15,955 nucleotides of DNA, taken from contig JALSTF010000088.1 of NCBI GenBank assembly GCA_026983895.1, forward strand, positions 1-15,955, read 5' to 3'. Position numbers and translations under genes: made by a program. Under the pieces are notes generated by a model, which saw only the letters and a list, made by a program, of their open reading frames with translations, searched no databases and was not told the origin of the DNA. Shown here in pieces: positions 1 to 6,460 of the stretch; the first letter of the stretch is position 1; every line of letters starts with the position of its first letter. Source of the stretch: Sulfurovum sp. Lineage in GTDB: Bacteria; Campylobacterota; Campylobacteria; Campylobacterales; Sulfurovaceae.

Positions 1-1187
1 CTTCTTGAAAGCGGTGAAATATCGATAGGGTAATCAGTGATAAAGGTCGGGTTGACCAGTTTGCCCTCCACGAACTCGTCAAAAAGTTCTGCCTGCAGGT
101 AGCCGAGTGTCAGGTTGGGGTTGACCTCTACACCGTGTTCTTTGAGGTAGGCAATGGCTTTCTCTCTGTCAACAGCTGTATCGGCAGGTACTTCCCCTAT
201 GGTGGTCAGCGCTTCTACGAATGGTACTCTGGCGAATGGAGTGGCAAAATCGATCTCCATCTCGCCGTATGTGAGCTTTTTCTCCAGGCCGAGGTTTTCG
301 AAAATAGAGTCAAAAAGATCTTCGGTCAGTTTCATCAGGTCATGGTAGTTGTGGTAGGCCCAGTAGAATTCGATGGAGGTGAATTCGGGGTTGTGGGTCT
401 GGTCCATCCCTTCGTTACGGAAGTTACGGTTGATCTCGAAGACCGCTTCCATACCGCCGACGGTCAAGCGTTTGAGGTAAAGTTCCGGTGCGATACGCAG
501 GTAGCGGTCCACGCCCAGGGCATTATGATGGGTAATGAACGGTTTGGCATTCGCACCTCCGGGAATGGGGTGCATCATCGGTGTTTCCACTTCCAGAAAA
601 CCATGTTCCTCAAAGAAGCGCCTGATCAGAGAAACGACCTTGGAGCGGATGACAAAGGTCTCTTTGACCTCCGGGTTCATGATCATATCGAGATAGCGCT
701 GGCGGTAGCGTATCTCCTGGTCGGTCAGGCCGTGGAATTTCTCCGGCAGCGGCATGATCGCTTTGGAGACGAGACGCATCGCTTTGCAGTGGAGCGTCAG
801 TTCGCCGGTCTGGGTTACAAAAGGGTAGCCGGTTGCTTCAATGATATCGCCGACCTCAAAAAGCTTTTTGGCTACAGTATTGTAGAAGCCTTCAGGCAGT
901 TCATCTCTGTTGTAATAGATCTGCACGAGGCCGTCGGCATCTTCTATCTTGGCGAATGCCGCTTTCCCCATGATACGGATGAACTTGATCCTGCCGGTGA
1001 GTGTGATGTTCTGGCTGTCGTCTTTTTTCTCATCGCTTTCGAGTGCTTTGAGAGGTTCAAATGTTCTGAGGAACTCTGAAGAAGGCATGCCTTTTACGAT
1101 ATTTGCCGGATAGGGATTGATCCCTTCTTCTCTCAGTCTCTCTGTTTTTTTGATCCGTTCCTGGATGTACTGGTTGTCAAATATCAC
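1..1187 (-). CDS. lysS: Lysyl-tRNA synthetase, class II (3' end outside window)
   Basis: Charges tRNA-Lys with lysine in the cytoplasm. The visible part is 395 residues of a family usually near 500. An N-terminal OB-fold anticodon-binding region lies around residues 60-150. The class II catalytic core follows, with a motif 1 region around 185-210 and a clear motif 2 region (FRNEGMDQTHNPEFTSIE, about 256-273). The last visible stretch, PTFITDYPIDISPLSR, is typical of LysS; motif 3 and the C-terminus lie beyond base 1. The start is GTG at 1187: an AGGAG lies a few bases upstream and no in-frame ATG is better placed. The start overlaps the fur stop in a GTGA tetranucleotide, so translation is probably coupled to fur. 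It is the last visible gene of the gatC-to-lysS operon. Identity is secure. Confidence 0.96.
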   Translation of the reverse strand, partial: MIFDNQYIQERIKKTERLREEGINPYPANIVKGMPSSEFLRTFEPLKALESDEKKDDSQNITLTGRIKFIRIMGKAAFAKIEDADGLVQIYYNRDELPEGFYNTVAKKLFEVGDIIEATGYPFVTQTGELTLHCKAMRLVSKAIMPLPEKFHGLTDQEIRYRQRYLDMIMNPEVKETFVIRSKVVSLIRRFFEEHGFLEVETPMMHPIPGGANAKPFITHHNALGVDRYLRIAPELYLKRLTVGGMEAVFEINRNFRNEGMDQTHNPEFTSIEFYWAYHNYHDLMKLTEDLFDSIFENLGLEKKLTYGEMEIDFATPFARVPFVEALTTIGEVPADTAVDREKAIAYLKEHGVEVNPNLTLGYLQAELFDEFVEGKLVNPTFITDYPIDISPLSR

Positions 1188-1657
1188 GCTTTCTCCTGTT
1201 CATTCTGCTGGTTTTGTATGTTTTGGCACTTCTCGCACAGGCCTACAATCTTCATCGTATGGTCGGTCATTTTGAAGTTGAATTTCGCGGCGATCTTTTC
1301 CTGCTGGGCTTCGATCGTCTCATCAAAGAATTCAATAATGTCTCCGCATGAGGTGCAGATAAGGTGATCATGGTGTTTCTTAAGCCCCAGTTCATACTTT
1401 TTCCCCTGTGCACCGAAAGAGATGGAACTTGCAATCCCTTCATTCTCGAGGAGTGTCAGTGTCCGGTAGACGGTAGCGATACCGATATTGACTTCCGGAT
1501 TTTCCTTCTTGATAAGCATATAGATATCTTCGGGAGTGAAATGCCCGTCATTCTCATACAGGAACTTCAAAATAAGTTCACGCTGTTTGGTGAACTTCAG
1601 TGTATTGCTCTTGAGCAGTGTTTTGAACTTGTCAAGAAGAAGCGGATAGGTGATCAT
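1184..1657 (-). CDS. fur: Ferric uptake regulator family repressor (Fur)
   Basis: Metal-responsive DNA-binding repressor of iron uptake genes, 157 residues, as I recall for Campylobacter jejuni Fur. The N-terminal winged helix contains the recognition segment NIGIATVYRTLTLLEN (57-72). The His-rich HHDHLICTSC (95-104) follows, then a second CEKC (141-144); the two CxxC pairs are the usual structural zinc ligands. His95, His96, His98 and His133 are candidate metal ligands. The frame stays open far upstream, but the start is ATG 1657: AAGGA sits just before it and homology begins there, 10 bases after the cvpA-like stop. Fur, PerR and Zur are hard to separate by eye; the resemblance to campylobacterial Fur and the lysS neighbour favour Fur. 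It has no obvious promoter of its own, so it is probably read from gatC or a nearer upstream promoter. Confidence 0.93.
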   Translation of the reverse strand: MITYPLLLDKFKTLLKSNTLKFTKQRELILKFLYENDGHFTPEDIYMLIKKENPEVNIGIATVYRTLTLLENEGIASSISFGAQGKKYELGLKKHHDHLICTSCGDIIEFFDETIEAQQEKIAAKFNFKMTDHTMKIVGLCEKCQNIQNQQNEQEKA

Positions 1658-1667
1658 GACATATCCT

Positions 1668-2285
1668 TTAGTGGGCCGCAGCAGAAGTATTGCCTTCTGT
1701 GGTGCCGTTGTGCTCTGCAGTGTTGGGTGCAGCCGCTTTTTGGGGAATTTCAGTGTGGTTACTCTCTCCCAGGCCGAGTGTTTTCGGATCGAGATGGATA
1801 ATGGCGGAGCCGGTTTTGAGAAGATAGGGGTAGAGCATGGAATGTTTGACATATTTTCCCAGGTTCTCTTTGACCAGGGTGACATTGGAAAGTGCCGTTA
1901 CGATCAGGGCAAAGATGATGAAATATTTTCCGCCGCCGGCAATGAAACCGAACAGGCGATTGAGAAATCCCAGGCCGCTGACACTGGAAAGTTTGGAGAG
2001 GATCGAACCCAAAAGGGTCGCACCCAGCCAGATAATGATAAGGACAGCAAGGAATCCCAGCAGTTTGAGCAGGGTGGGATTTTGCATCTGGATAAAATTA
2101 TCGTTGATGAAAGCAGCGGCGGTATCGGCAAAACGCGAACCGAAGTAGACGCCTGCCACTAGGCCTGCAAGGCCGAAGATCTCTTTAATGAAACCGTTCA
2201 TAAAACCTTTGATGCCCAAAATGAGGACGATCGCACTTATCGTGACATCAAAATAGTTAAAATCAACCATAGTAAAATTTTCCAT
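1668..2285 (-). CDS. CvpA family inner-membrane protein
   Basis: A 205-residue membrane protein of the CvpA (colicin V production) family, whose biochemical role is not settled. Four hydrophobic segments are visible, at about residues 11-30, 35-52, 73-93 and 112-133. The Gly-rich second segment and the FGFIAGGGKYF stretch before the fourth fit the family. The C-terminal 45 residues are hydrophilic and rich in Ala, Thr and His, and look disordered. Two starts are possible, ATG 2285 and ATG 2270 (MVDFNYFDV). The first has AGGGA about five bases upstream and is preferred; the second matches where homologues usually begin. It sits between pilT and fur. A cvpA-like gene directly upstream of fur is, from memory, also found in Campylobacter, which supports the family call. 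Confidence 0.85.
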   Translation of the reverse strand: MENFTMVDFNYFDVTISAIVLILGIKGFMNGFIKEIFGLAGLVAGVYFGSRFADTAAAFINDNFIQMQNPTLLKLLGFLAVLIIIWLGATLLGSILSKLSSVSGLGFLNRLFGFIAGGGKYFIIFALIVTALSNVTLVKENLGKYVKHSMLYPYLLKTGSAIIHLDPKTLGLGESNHTEIPQKAAAPNTAEHNGTTEGNTSAAAH

Positions 2286-2332
2286 TATTCCCTATTCCCG
2301 TTAAAATTTTCGTATTGTACCCTGTGAAACTG

Positions 2333-3391
2333 TCAGATGGCTTTTGTCAGCTCTTCAGGTTTGTTGGCATACTGCAAGGCCACTTCGCGGCTGATCTTTC
2401 CGTCTCTGACAAATTTGAGCAGTGCCTGTGTCTGCGTCTGCATACCGGTACCTTCCTGCCCAAGCTGCATTTGTGAATAGATCTGGTGGACCTTGTCTTC
2501 CCGGATCAGGTTGGAAATAGCATGGTTGGTGACCATGATCTCATGTGTCGCGACACGTCCGCCGCCAAGTTTCGGCAGAAGTGACTGAGCAATGACCGCG
2601 ACAAGAGAAGAAGAGATCATCGCTCTGATCTGCGGCTGTTCATCCCCGGTAAAAACGTCGATGATACGGTTGATCGTGCCCGGTGCGGAAGAGGTGTGCA
2701 GTGTTCCGAAGACCAGGTGTCCGGTTTCCGCTGCGGTCAATGCGGCTTCTATGGTCTCTTTGTCCCGCATCTCCCCGATCAGGATAATGTCGGGGTCTTC
2801 ACGCATGGCATATTTGAGTGCGGTAGCGAAACTTCGGGTATCTTCACCGACTTCCCTGTGGGAGAAGACCGCTTTTTTGTTATTGTGTATGAATTCCACA
2901 GGATCTTCCACCGTGATAACATGCTTCTGTTCTGCCATATTGATCTCATTGAGCAGGGCAGCCAGTGTGGTCGATTTACCCGATCCGGTAGGCCCGGTGA
3001 CCAGGATCAGCCCTTTTTCTCTCTTGACCAGCTTTTTAAAGACCTGGGGTGCGGCCAGATCATCAAGTGACGGGATCTCTATGGGAATGACCCTGAAAGC
3101 CGCAGCCACATCACCCAGTGTACGATAATAGTTCGCCCTGAAACGTCCTATCCCGGGAAGGAGCAGGGCAAAGTCGAGCTCATTGTACTCTTCAAAATGC
3201 TGTTTTTGTTTTTCTGTGATCAGCGAGTAAGCCATTTCTTCGATATCTTCTCCGGTCAGTTTGGGAAGATTGACCGGTTTGAGCGCTCCGTCAAGTCTGA
3301 TCTGTGGTTCTGCACGGCTTACGAGGTGGAGGTCGGAAGCACCGTGTTTTACAACACTCTGCAAGAGTTTTTTAATATCGAATTCGGCCAT
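2333..3391 (-). CDS. pilT: PilT family type IV pilus retraction ATPase
   Basis: Hexameric cytoplasmic ATPase that depolymerises type IV pili, driving twitching motility and DNA uptake in systems that have pili. It is 352 residues, the usual PilT length. Visible motifs are Walker A GPTGSGKST (133-141), Asp box ITVEDPVEF (159-167), Walker B PDIILIGEMRD (200-210, catalytic Glu207) and His box ETGHLVFGTLHTSS (222-235). The C-terminal PilT signature AIRNLIRE appears as AISNLIRE (291-298), with Arg replaced by Ser. PilB-type extension ATPases are longer and carry an N-terminal domain and zinc motif, both absent here. The start ATG 3391 has AAGGA at good spacing, 8 bases after the ArsC/Spx-like stop. 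No other pilus gene is in the window, so its assembly partners would be elsewhere. Confidence 0.93.
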   Translation of the reverse strand: MAEFDIKKLLQSVVKHGASDLHLVSRAEPQIRLDGALKPVNLPKLTGEDIEEMAYSLITEKQKQHFEEYNELDFALLLPGIGRFRANYYRTLGDVAAAFRVIPIEIPSLDDLAAPQVFKKLVKREKGLILVTGPTGSGKSTTLAALLNEINMAEQKHVITVEDPVEFIHNNKKAVFSHREVGEDTRSFATALKYAMREDPDIILIGEMRDKETIEAALTAAETGHLVFGTLHTSSAPGTINRIIDVFTGDEQPQIRAMISSSLVAVIAQSLLPKLGGGRVATHEIMVTNHAISNLIREDKVHQIYSQMQLGQEGTGMQTQTQALLKFVRDGKISREVALQYANKPEELTKAI

Positions 3392-3399
3392 GGGGATCC

Positions 3400-3747
3400 T
3401 TAATGTTGAAGTAATAATTTTTGATACTGTGACTCATTATAGCCAATTATCACATGCTTTTCAACTGTGATAACGGGCCTTTTGATCAGCATATTCTCTT
3501 TTGCCAGCCATTGGCGTTTTTCGTCATCTGAAAGGTTCATTTCTTTGAGCTTCAGTGTTCTGTAGGTCGTGCCCCTGGTATTGAAGAGCGTTTTGATATC
3601 GCTGCTTTCAAGCCATACATCGATGGTCTGCTGATCGACCGGTGTTTCACGAAAGTCGATGAATTCGTAGGGAATCTTGTGTGCTTTCAGGAATTTCACT
3701 GCTTTTGCGACACTGTCGCAGTTCTTGATACCGTAGATTTTAAGCAT
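3400..3747 (-). CDS. ArsC/Spx-family thioredoxin-fold protein
   Basis: A 115-residue protein of the ArsC/Spx/YffB family. It begins with the thioredoxin-like segment MLKIYGIKNCDSVAKAVKFL, which holds the single active-site Cys10. No CxxC is present, which fits the one-cysteine ArsC/YffB layout rather than the CxxC seen in Spx. The C-terminal LIKRPVI, followed by a strand and helix, is the family's conserved Arg-Pro motif. Family members include glutaredoxin-coupled arsenate reductases and proteins of unknown function such as YffB. No arsenic resistance gene is nearby, so arsenate reduction should not be assumed. It starts 5 bases after gatC and ends 8 bases before pilT, which suggests cotranscription rather than functional linkage. 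Confidence 0.85.
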   Translation of the reverse strand: MLKIYGIKNCDSVAKAVKFLKAHKIPYEFIDFRETPVDQQTIDVWLESSDIKTLFNTRGTTYRTLKLKEMNLSDDEKRQWLAKENMLIKRPVITVEKHVIIGYNESQYQKLLLQH

Positions 3748-3752
3748 GGTCT

Positions 3753-4043
3753 CTATTCAATGATCGCCGGTACGATAAAGAAATCATCCGTACTCTGCGG
3801 TGCGCGGGACAGGATCTCTTTGGCGATATCATTTGCTTCTCTGGGAATATCTTCCCTCATAGGCGTACCGCCTTCAAGCGTAGAGAAGGCTGCATCCAGA
3901 TGTGCGGTATCAAGTTCGTTGAGGTTGTCGATATATCCGAGGATCTCGCTAAGCTGCCCCTTTACTTCCTCTTTCTTCTCTTCCGCGATATGAAGATGGG
4001 AGAGTTTTTCCAGTTTTTCCAGAACGGTGTTGTCAATCTGCAC
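3753..4043 (-). CDS. gatC: Asp-tRNA(Asn)/Glu-tRNA(Gln) amidotransferase subunit C
   Basis: The small 96-residue subunit of the GatCAB amidotransferase. That complex converts misacylated Glu-tRNA(Gln) (and Asp-tRNA(Asn)) to the correct forms in bacteria lacking the direct synthetase. GatC wraps around and stabilises GatA. Recognisable parts are the helical N-terminus (EKLEKLSHLHIAEEKKEEV), the ILGYIDNLNELDT core, and the family-typical C-terminal segment APQSTDDFFIVPAIIE. The start is GTG 4043, with AAGGG about five bases upstream. It is the first gene of the minus-strand operon and lies just downstream of a TATAAT element. The gatA and gatB genes are not in the window, a common scattered arrangement in Campylobacterota. 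Confidence 0.93.
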   Translation of the reverse strand: MQIDNTVLEKLEKLSHLHIAEEKKEEVKGQLSEILGYIDNLNELDTAHLDAAFSTLEGGTPMREDIPREANDIAKEILSRAPQSTDDFFIVPAIIE

Positions 4044-4081
4044 AGTTTCCCTTTTTATAGTGTTGATATTGTAAGGACATC

Positions 4082-4087
4082 ATTATA
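4082..4087 (-). promoter_or_regulatory. Putative -10 element for the gatC-lysS operon
   Basis: On the minus strand these bases read TATAAT, a perfect sigma-70 -10 hexamer within an AT-rich stretch. It would put the transcript start about 32 bases before the gatC GTG. The -35 position reads TTATAT, a poor match; weak -35 boxes are usual in Campylobacterota promoters. It is the only clear promoter found upstream of the six-gene operon. Confidence 0.5.
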
Positions 4088-4105
4088 TATTAATTTGGTT
4101 TAAGA

Positions 4106-4111
4106 TATAAC
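4106..4111 (+). promoter_or_regulatory. Possible -10 element for the FTR-like gene
   Basis: TATAAC in the 98-base divergent gap would start transcription about 24 bases before the ATG at 4142. There is no good -35 hexamer, and the whole gap is AT-rich, so chance matches are likely. A promoter is needed here because the upstream gene is divergent. Confidence 0.3.
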
Positions 4112-4141
4112 TACTGTAAGAATATAAGAGAAGGATTGAAA

Positions 4142-4486
4142 ATGATGCAGCAATTGGATATGAGTTCCCCTGAGTTTTTGGCGGAATTGGAGAAAACAAA
4201 AAAATTCACCGATAAAGTATGCAAACAGTTCGGCTGGGAATACCACCCGATGGAAGATGTCAATGAAGGGGTACAGCTGGGCCTGGCCAGACACAAAATG
4301 CTGTACGGAAAGCGATTCTGCCCCTGTTATATGGTTGAGCCCGATGAATCGAAACCGGGGAAATTCAAAAGTTCAGATGACCGTATCTGCCCCTGCCCCC
4401 AGGCGATCAATGATGAAGTGCCCAACGAAGGGAAATGCCACTGCGGTATTTTCTGTACTCCCGAGTATGTCAAGGAAAACAGCTGA
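4142..4486 (+). CDS. Ferredoxin-thioredoxin reductase catalytic subunit-like protein
   Basis: A 114-residue protein with the cysteine signature of the FTR catalytic chain: CPC (60-62), CPC (83-85) and CHC (99-101). In plant FTR these motifs hold a [4Fe-4S] cluster beside a redox disulfide that receives ferredoxin electrons and reduces thioredoxin. By analogy Cys60, 83, 85 and 99 would bind the cluster and Cys62-Cys101 would form the disulfide. Spacings are longer than in plants (20 and 13 residues between motifs, against about 16 and 8). Cys27 and Cys105 are extra. No variable (alpha) chain gene is adjacent. The start is ATG 4142, six bases after AGAAGGA; an upstream in-frame TTG at 4136 would leave no room for that site. 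The likely role is iron-sulfur-dependent disulfide reduction in the cytoplasm, with the electron donor unknown. Confidence 0.85.
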   Translation: MMQQLDMSSPEFLAELEKTKKFTDKVCKQFGWEYHPMEDVNEGVQLGLARHKMLYGKRFCPCYMVEPDESKPGKFKSSDDRICPCPQAINDEVPNEGKCHCGIFCTPEYVKENS

Positions 4487-4493
4487 TTTTGTG

Positions 4494-4499
4494 TATAAT
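4494..4499 (+). promoter_or_regulatory. Putative -10 element upstream of the rhodanese gene
   Basis: A perfect TATAAT lies 8 bases after the FTR-like stop and would give a leader of about 26 bases before ATG 4532. The -35 region shows no consensus. It suggests the rhodanese-dapE-thioredoxin-kinase group can be transcribed independently of the FTR-like gene. Confidence 0.5.
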
Positions 4500-4531
4500 A
4501 CGCGACTATTTTATTATGTTGAGGTATGAAT

Positions 4532-4876
4532 ATGCATGAATTATTGGCAAGAGACGCTGTCAACTCGGAAGATCTTGAAACACTTTTGGAAGCCAGGGAA
4601 AAAGGCGAAGCCGATTTTCTTCTGGTCGACGTACGGGAAGATATGGAGTATGAGATGGGGCATATCAAAGGTGTCGACCTTCTCAAACCCACTTCAACGT
4701 TTCAGCAGTGGGCAGAAGCATTTTTAAATGAGCATAACGGCAAACCGGTGATATTCACCTGTCGCACGGGAAGCAGGAGCGGTCAGGTACAGCATGTGTT
4801 CAACAGCAACGGCTTCGAGCGTGCGATCAACCACTACGGCGGCATTGTGACCTATCGCGGTCCGATCGAACGCTGA
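4532..4876 (+). CDS. Single-domain rhodanese-like sulfurtransferase
   Basis: A 114-residue cytoplasmic protein made of one rhodanese domain. Rhodaneses carry sulfane sulfur as a cysteine persulfide. Visible features are LLVDVREDMEYEMGHIKG (about 30-47), the usual CH2A-like motif region, and the active-site loop CRTGSRSG (77-84), a full six-residue loop headed by catalytic Cys77. That loop size fits sulfur rather than arsenate or phosphate chemistry. The in-frame ATG at 4526 directly abuts the GAGG, whereas ATG 4532 lies 7 bases from it, so 4532 is chosen. dapE follows after 34 bases. In a sulfur-metabolising bacterium it could shuttle polysulfide-derived sulfur, but nothing in the sequence proves that; tRNA thiolation or cyanide detoxification are alternatives. 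Confidence 0.9.
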   Translation: MHELLARDAVNSEDLETLLEAREKGEADFLLVDVREDMEYEMGHIKGVDLLKPTSTFQQWAEAFLNEHNGKPVIFTCRTGSRSGQVQHVFNSNGFERAINHYGGIVTYRGPIER

Positions 4877-4910
4877 GATATCTACGATCAAAAACATTAA
4901 AGAAAAACAG

Positions 4911-6023
4911 ATGAATGTCATTGACCTTTTTATGAAGCTGCTGAGCTTCGAATCCATCACTCCCGACGATGCGGGTTCCCTGGCTTTTATTGAATCATAT
5001 ATGGAAGGGTTTGAAGCAACGTATGTGAACGAAGGCGGTGTCAAGAACCTTTTTCTTACCAAAAAGTTCAGTGAAGGTCCCCATCTCTGTTTTGCCGGGC
5101 ATGTCGATGTCGTACCTGCGGGGGACGGCTGGGAAACCAACCCTTTCGTCCCGACCATCAAAGAGGGGAAAATCTATGCACGGGGCGCGCAGGACATGAA
5201 AAGCGGTGTCGCTGCATTTCTTCAGGCATCCAGAGAGGCTGTGGACTTTCAGGGACGGCTCTCTATTCTCCTGACCTCGGATGAAGAGGGAGAGGCCCAA
5301 TTCGGTACGGTGATCATGCTTGAACACTTGAAGAAGATCGGACGGCTTCCCGACTACTGTATCGTGGCGGAACCGACCTGCGAAGAGACCTTCGGTGATG
5401 CCATCAAAATAGGACGCAGAGGCTCCATTAACGGCTATCTGACCATCAAGGGGAAACAGGGGCATGCGGCCTATCCGGAAAAAGCGGTCAACCCTGTGCA
5501 TCAGATCGCGCATCTTTTCCAGGAGCTCGCAGGCGTGCATCTCGATGCCGGATGCAACGATTTCTCCCCGAGCCAGATGGTGATCACCGACATCAGGGGT
5601 GGTATGCAGGTAACGAATGTGACTCCCGGATCACTGGAGATCATGTTCAATGTGCGAAATTCCACCAAAACTACACAGAAAGATATTACACTCTATATCG
5701 CGGAGATACTCAAGGGGATCGATTATGACCTGAAATTGACACAGGGTTCCTACCCTTTCGTGACCAAACGTGATTCGAAGATCGTAAAACAGCTTTCCGA
5801 AAGTATTGAAAAAGTGACCGGCGTGAAGACAAAACTCTCGACCGCCGGCGGTACGAGCGATGCCAGGTTCATGGGAGCATTCGGCATAGACGTCGTAGAG
5901 TTCGGTGTCATCAATGACACGATACATGCGCCCAACGAGCGGACTTCCATAGAAGAGGTGGAAAAGCTTTATACCGTTTTCAAAGATACCGTGGTACATT
6001 TTACAGACAGCAGGGAAGGATAA
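4911..6023 (+). CDS. dapE: Succinyl-diaminopimelate desuccinylase
   Basis: Zinc hydrolase of the M20 family that removes succinate from N-succinyl-LL-diaminopimelate in the lysine and peptidoglycan precursor pathway. It has 370 residues, close to the usual 375. Dinuclear metal-site residues are visible in order: His64 and Asp66 in CFAGHVDVVPAGDGW, bridging Asp95 in ARGAQDMKSG, general base Glu125 and ligand Glu126 in SDEEGEAQFGT, Glu154 in VAEPT, and His339 in NDTIHAPNER. The dimerisation domain spans roughly residues 175-290, and the GGTSDARF signature is at 313-320. The HAPNER and DARF signatures favour DapE over ArgE or carboxypeptidase relatives. The start ATG 4911 has only a weak purine-rich site. 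The thioredoxin-fold gene follows after 5 bases. Confidence 0.94.
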   Translation: MNVIDLFMKLLSFESITPDDAGSLAFIESYMEGFEATYVNEGGVKNLFLTKKFSEGPHLCFAGHVDVVPAGDGWETNPFVPTIKEGKIYARGAQDMKSGVAAFLQASREAVDFQGRLSILLTSDEEGEAQFGTVIMLEHLKKIGRLPDYCIVAEPTCEETFGDAIKIGRRGSINGYLTIKGKQGHAAYPEKAVNPVHQIAHLFQELAGVHLDAGCNDFSPSQMVITDIRGGMQVTNVTPGSLEIMFNVRNSTKTTQKDITLYIAEILKGIDYDLKLTQGSYPFVTKRDSKIVKQLSESIEKVTGVKTKLSTAGGTSDARFMGAFGIDVVEFGVINDTIHAPNERTSIEEVEKLYTVFKDTVVHFTDSREG

Positions 6024-6028
6024 TACGC

Positions 6029-6433
6029 ATGAAAAAAATAGGACTGATGGTTCTGTTCCTGGCAACGACGCACCTTTTTGCCGATATTGTATGGCAAAAA
6101 GACCTTGGGACGGCTTTTGCAAAAGCACAGAAAGAGCATAAAGTGGTCATGGTCTTTGTCGAAGGCGAGCACTGCCGGTGGTGCAAGAAGATGAAGTACC
6201 GTACTTTCGGGGAAGAGCGTGTGGAAAAAAGGCTTGCTCCCTATATTGCGGTCAAAGTGATGGAAGAGGATGAGAAAGCAGTGAAGACACTTCCCAAGGT
6301 GGACGGTGTCCCTACGATCTTCTTCATGACAGCTGACAAAAAGCTTGTGCAGTCCGTTGTCGGATACTACGATGTAGATGATTTTATCAGCTTTATCGAT
6401 ACAGTGGAACAGAAAGTCCTGTTGAACAAATAA
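6029..6433 (+). CDS. Periplasmic thioredoxin-fold protein with CRWC motif
   Basis: A 134-residue exported thioredoxin-like protein. The N-terminus MKKIGLMVLFLATTHLFA is a signal peptide, probably cleaved after Ala18. The mature part has a CxxC redox motif GEHCRWCKKM (Cys49 and Cys52) and the cis-proline segment GVPTIFF (Pro95). It resembles thioredoxin-7/DUF255-like small oxidoreductases more than classical TrxA (WCGPC) or DsbA. A periplasmic role in reducing or transferring disulfides, for example in cytochrome maturation or sulfur-compound handling, is plausible but unproven. ATG 6029 follows AAGGA that overlaps the dapE stop, so the two are probably translationally linked. Whether it is reductive or oxidative cannot be told from sequence. 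Confidence 0.82.
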   Translation: MKKIGLMVLFLATTHLFADIVWQKDLGTAFAKAQKEHKVVMVFVEGEHCRWCKKMKYRTFGEERVEKRLAPYIAVKVMEEDEKAVKTLPKVDGVPTIFFMTADKKLVQSVVGYYDVDDFISFIDTVEQKVLLNK

Positions 6434-6460
6434 CCGGCCCAGAGCAAGGAGAAGCAGCAA

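Noticed and set aside
135..1079. A 314-residue open frame on the plus strand
   Set aside because: It lies fully antisense to lysS, whose class II synthetase motifs are clear, and its protein shows no recognisable domain.
1658..1885. Upstream extension of the fur reading frame (76 residues)
   Set aside because: It overlaps the cvpA-like gene, has no Fur homology, and a good ribosome binding site precedes ATG 1657.
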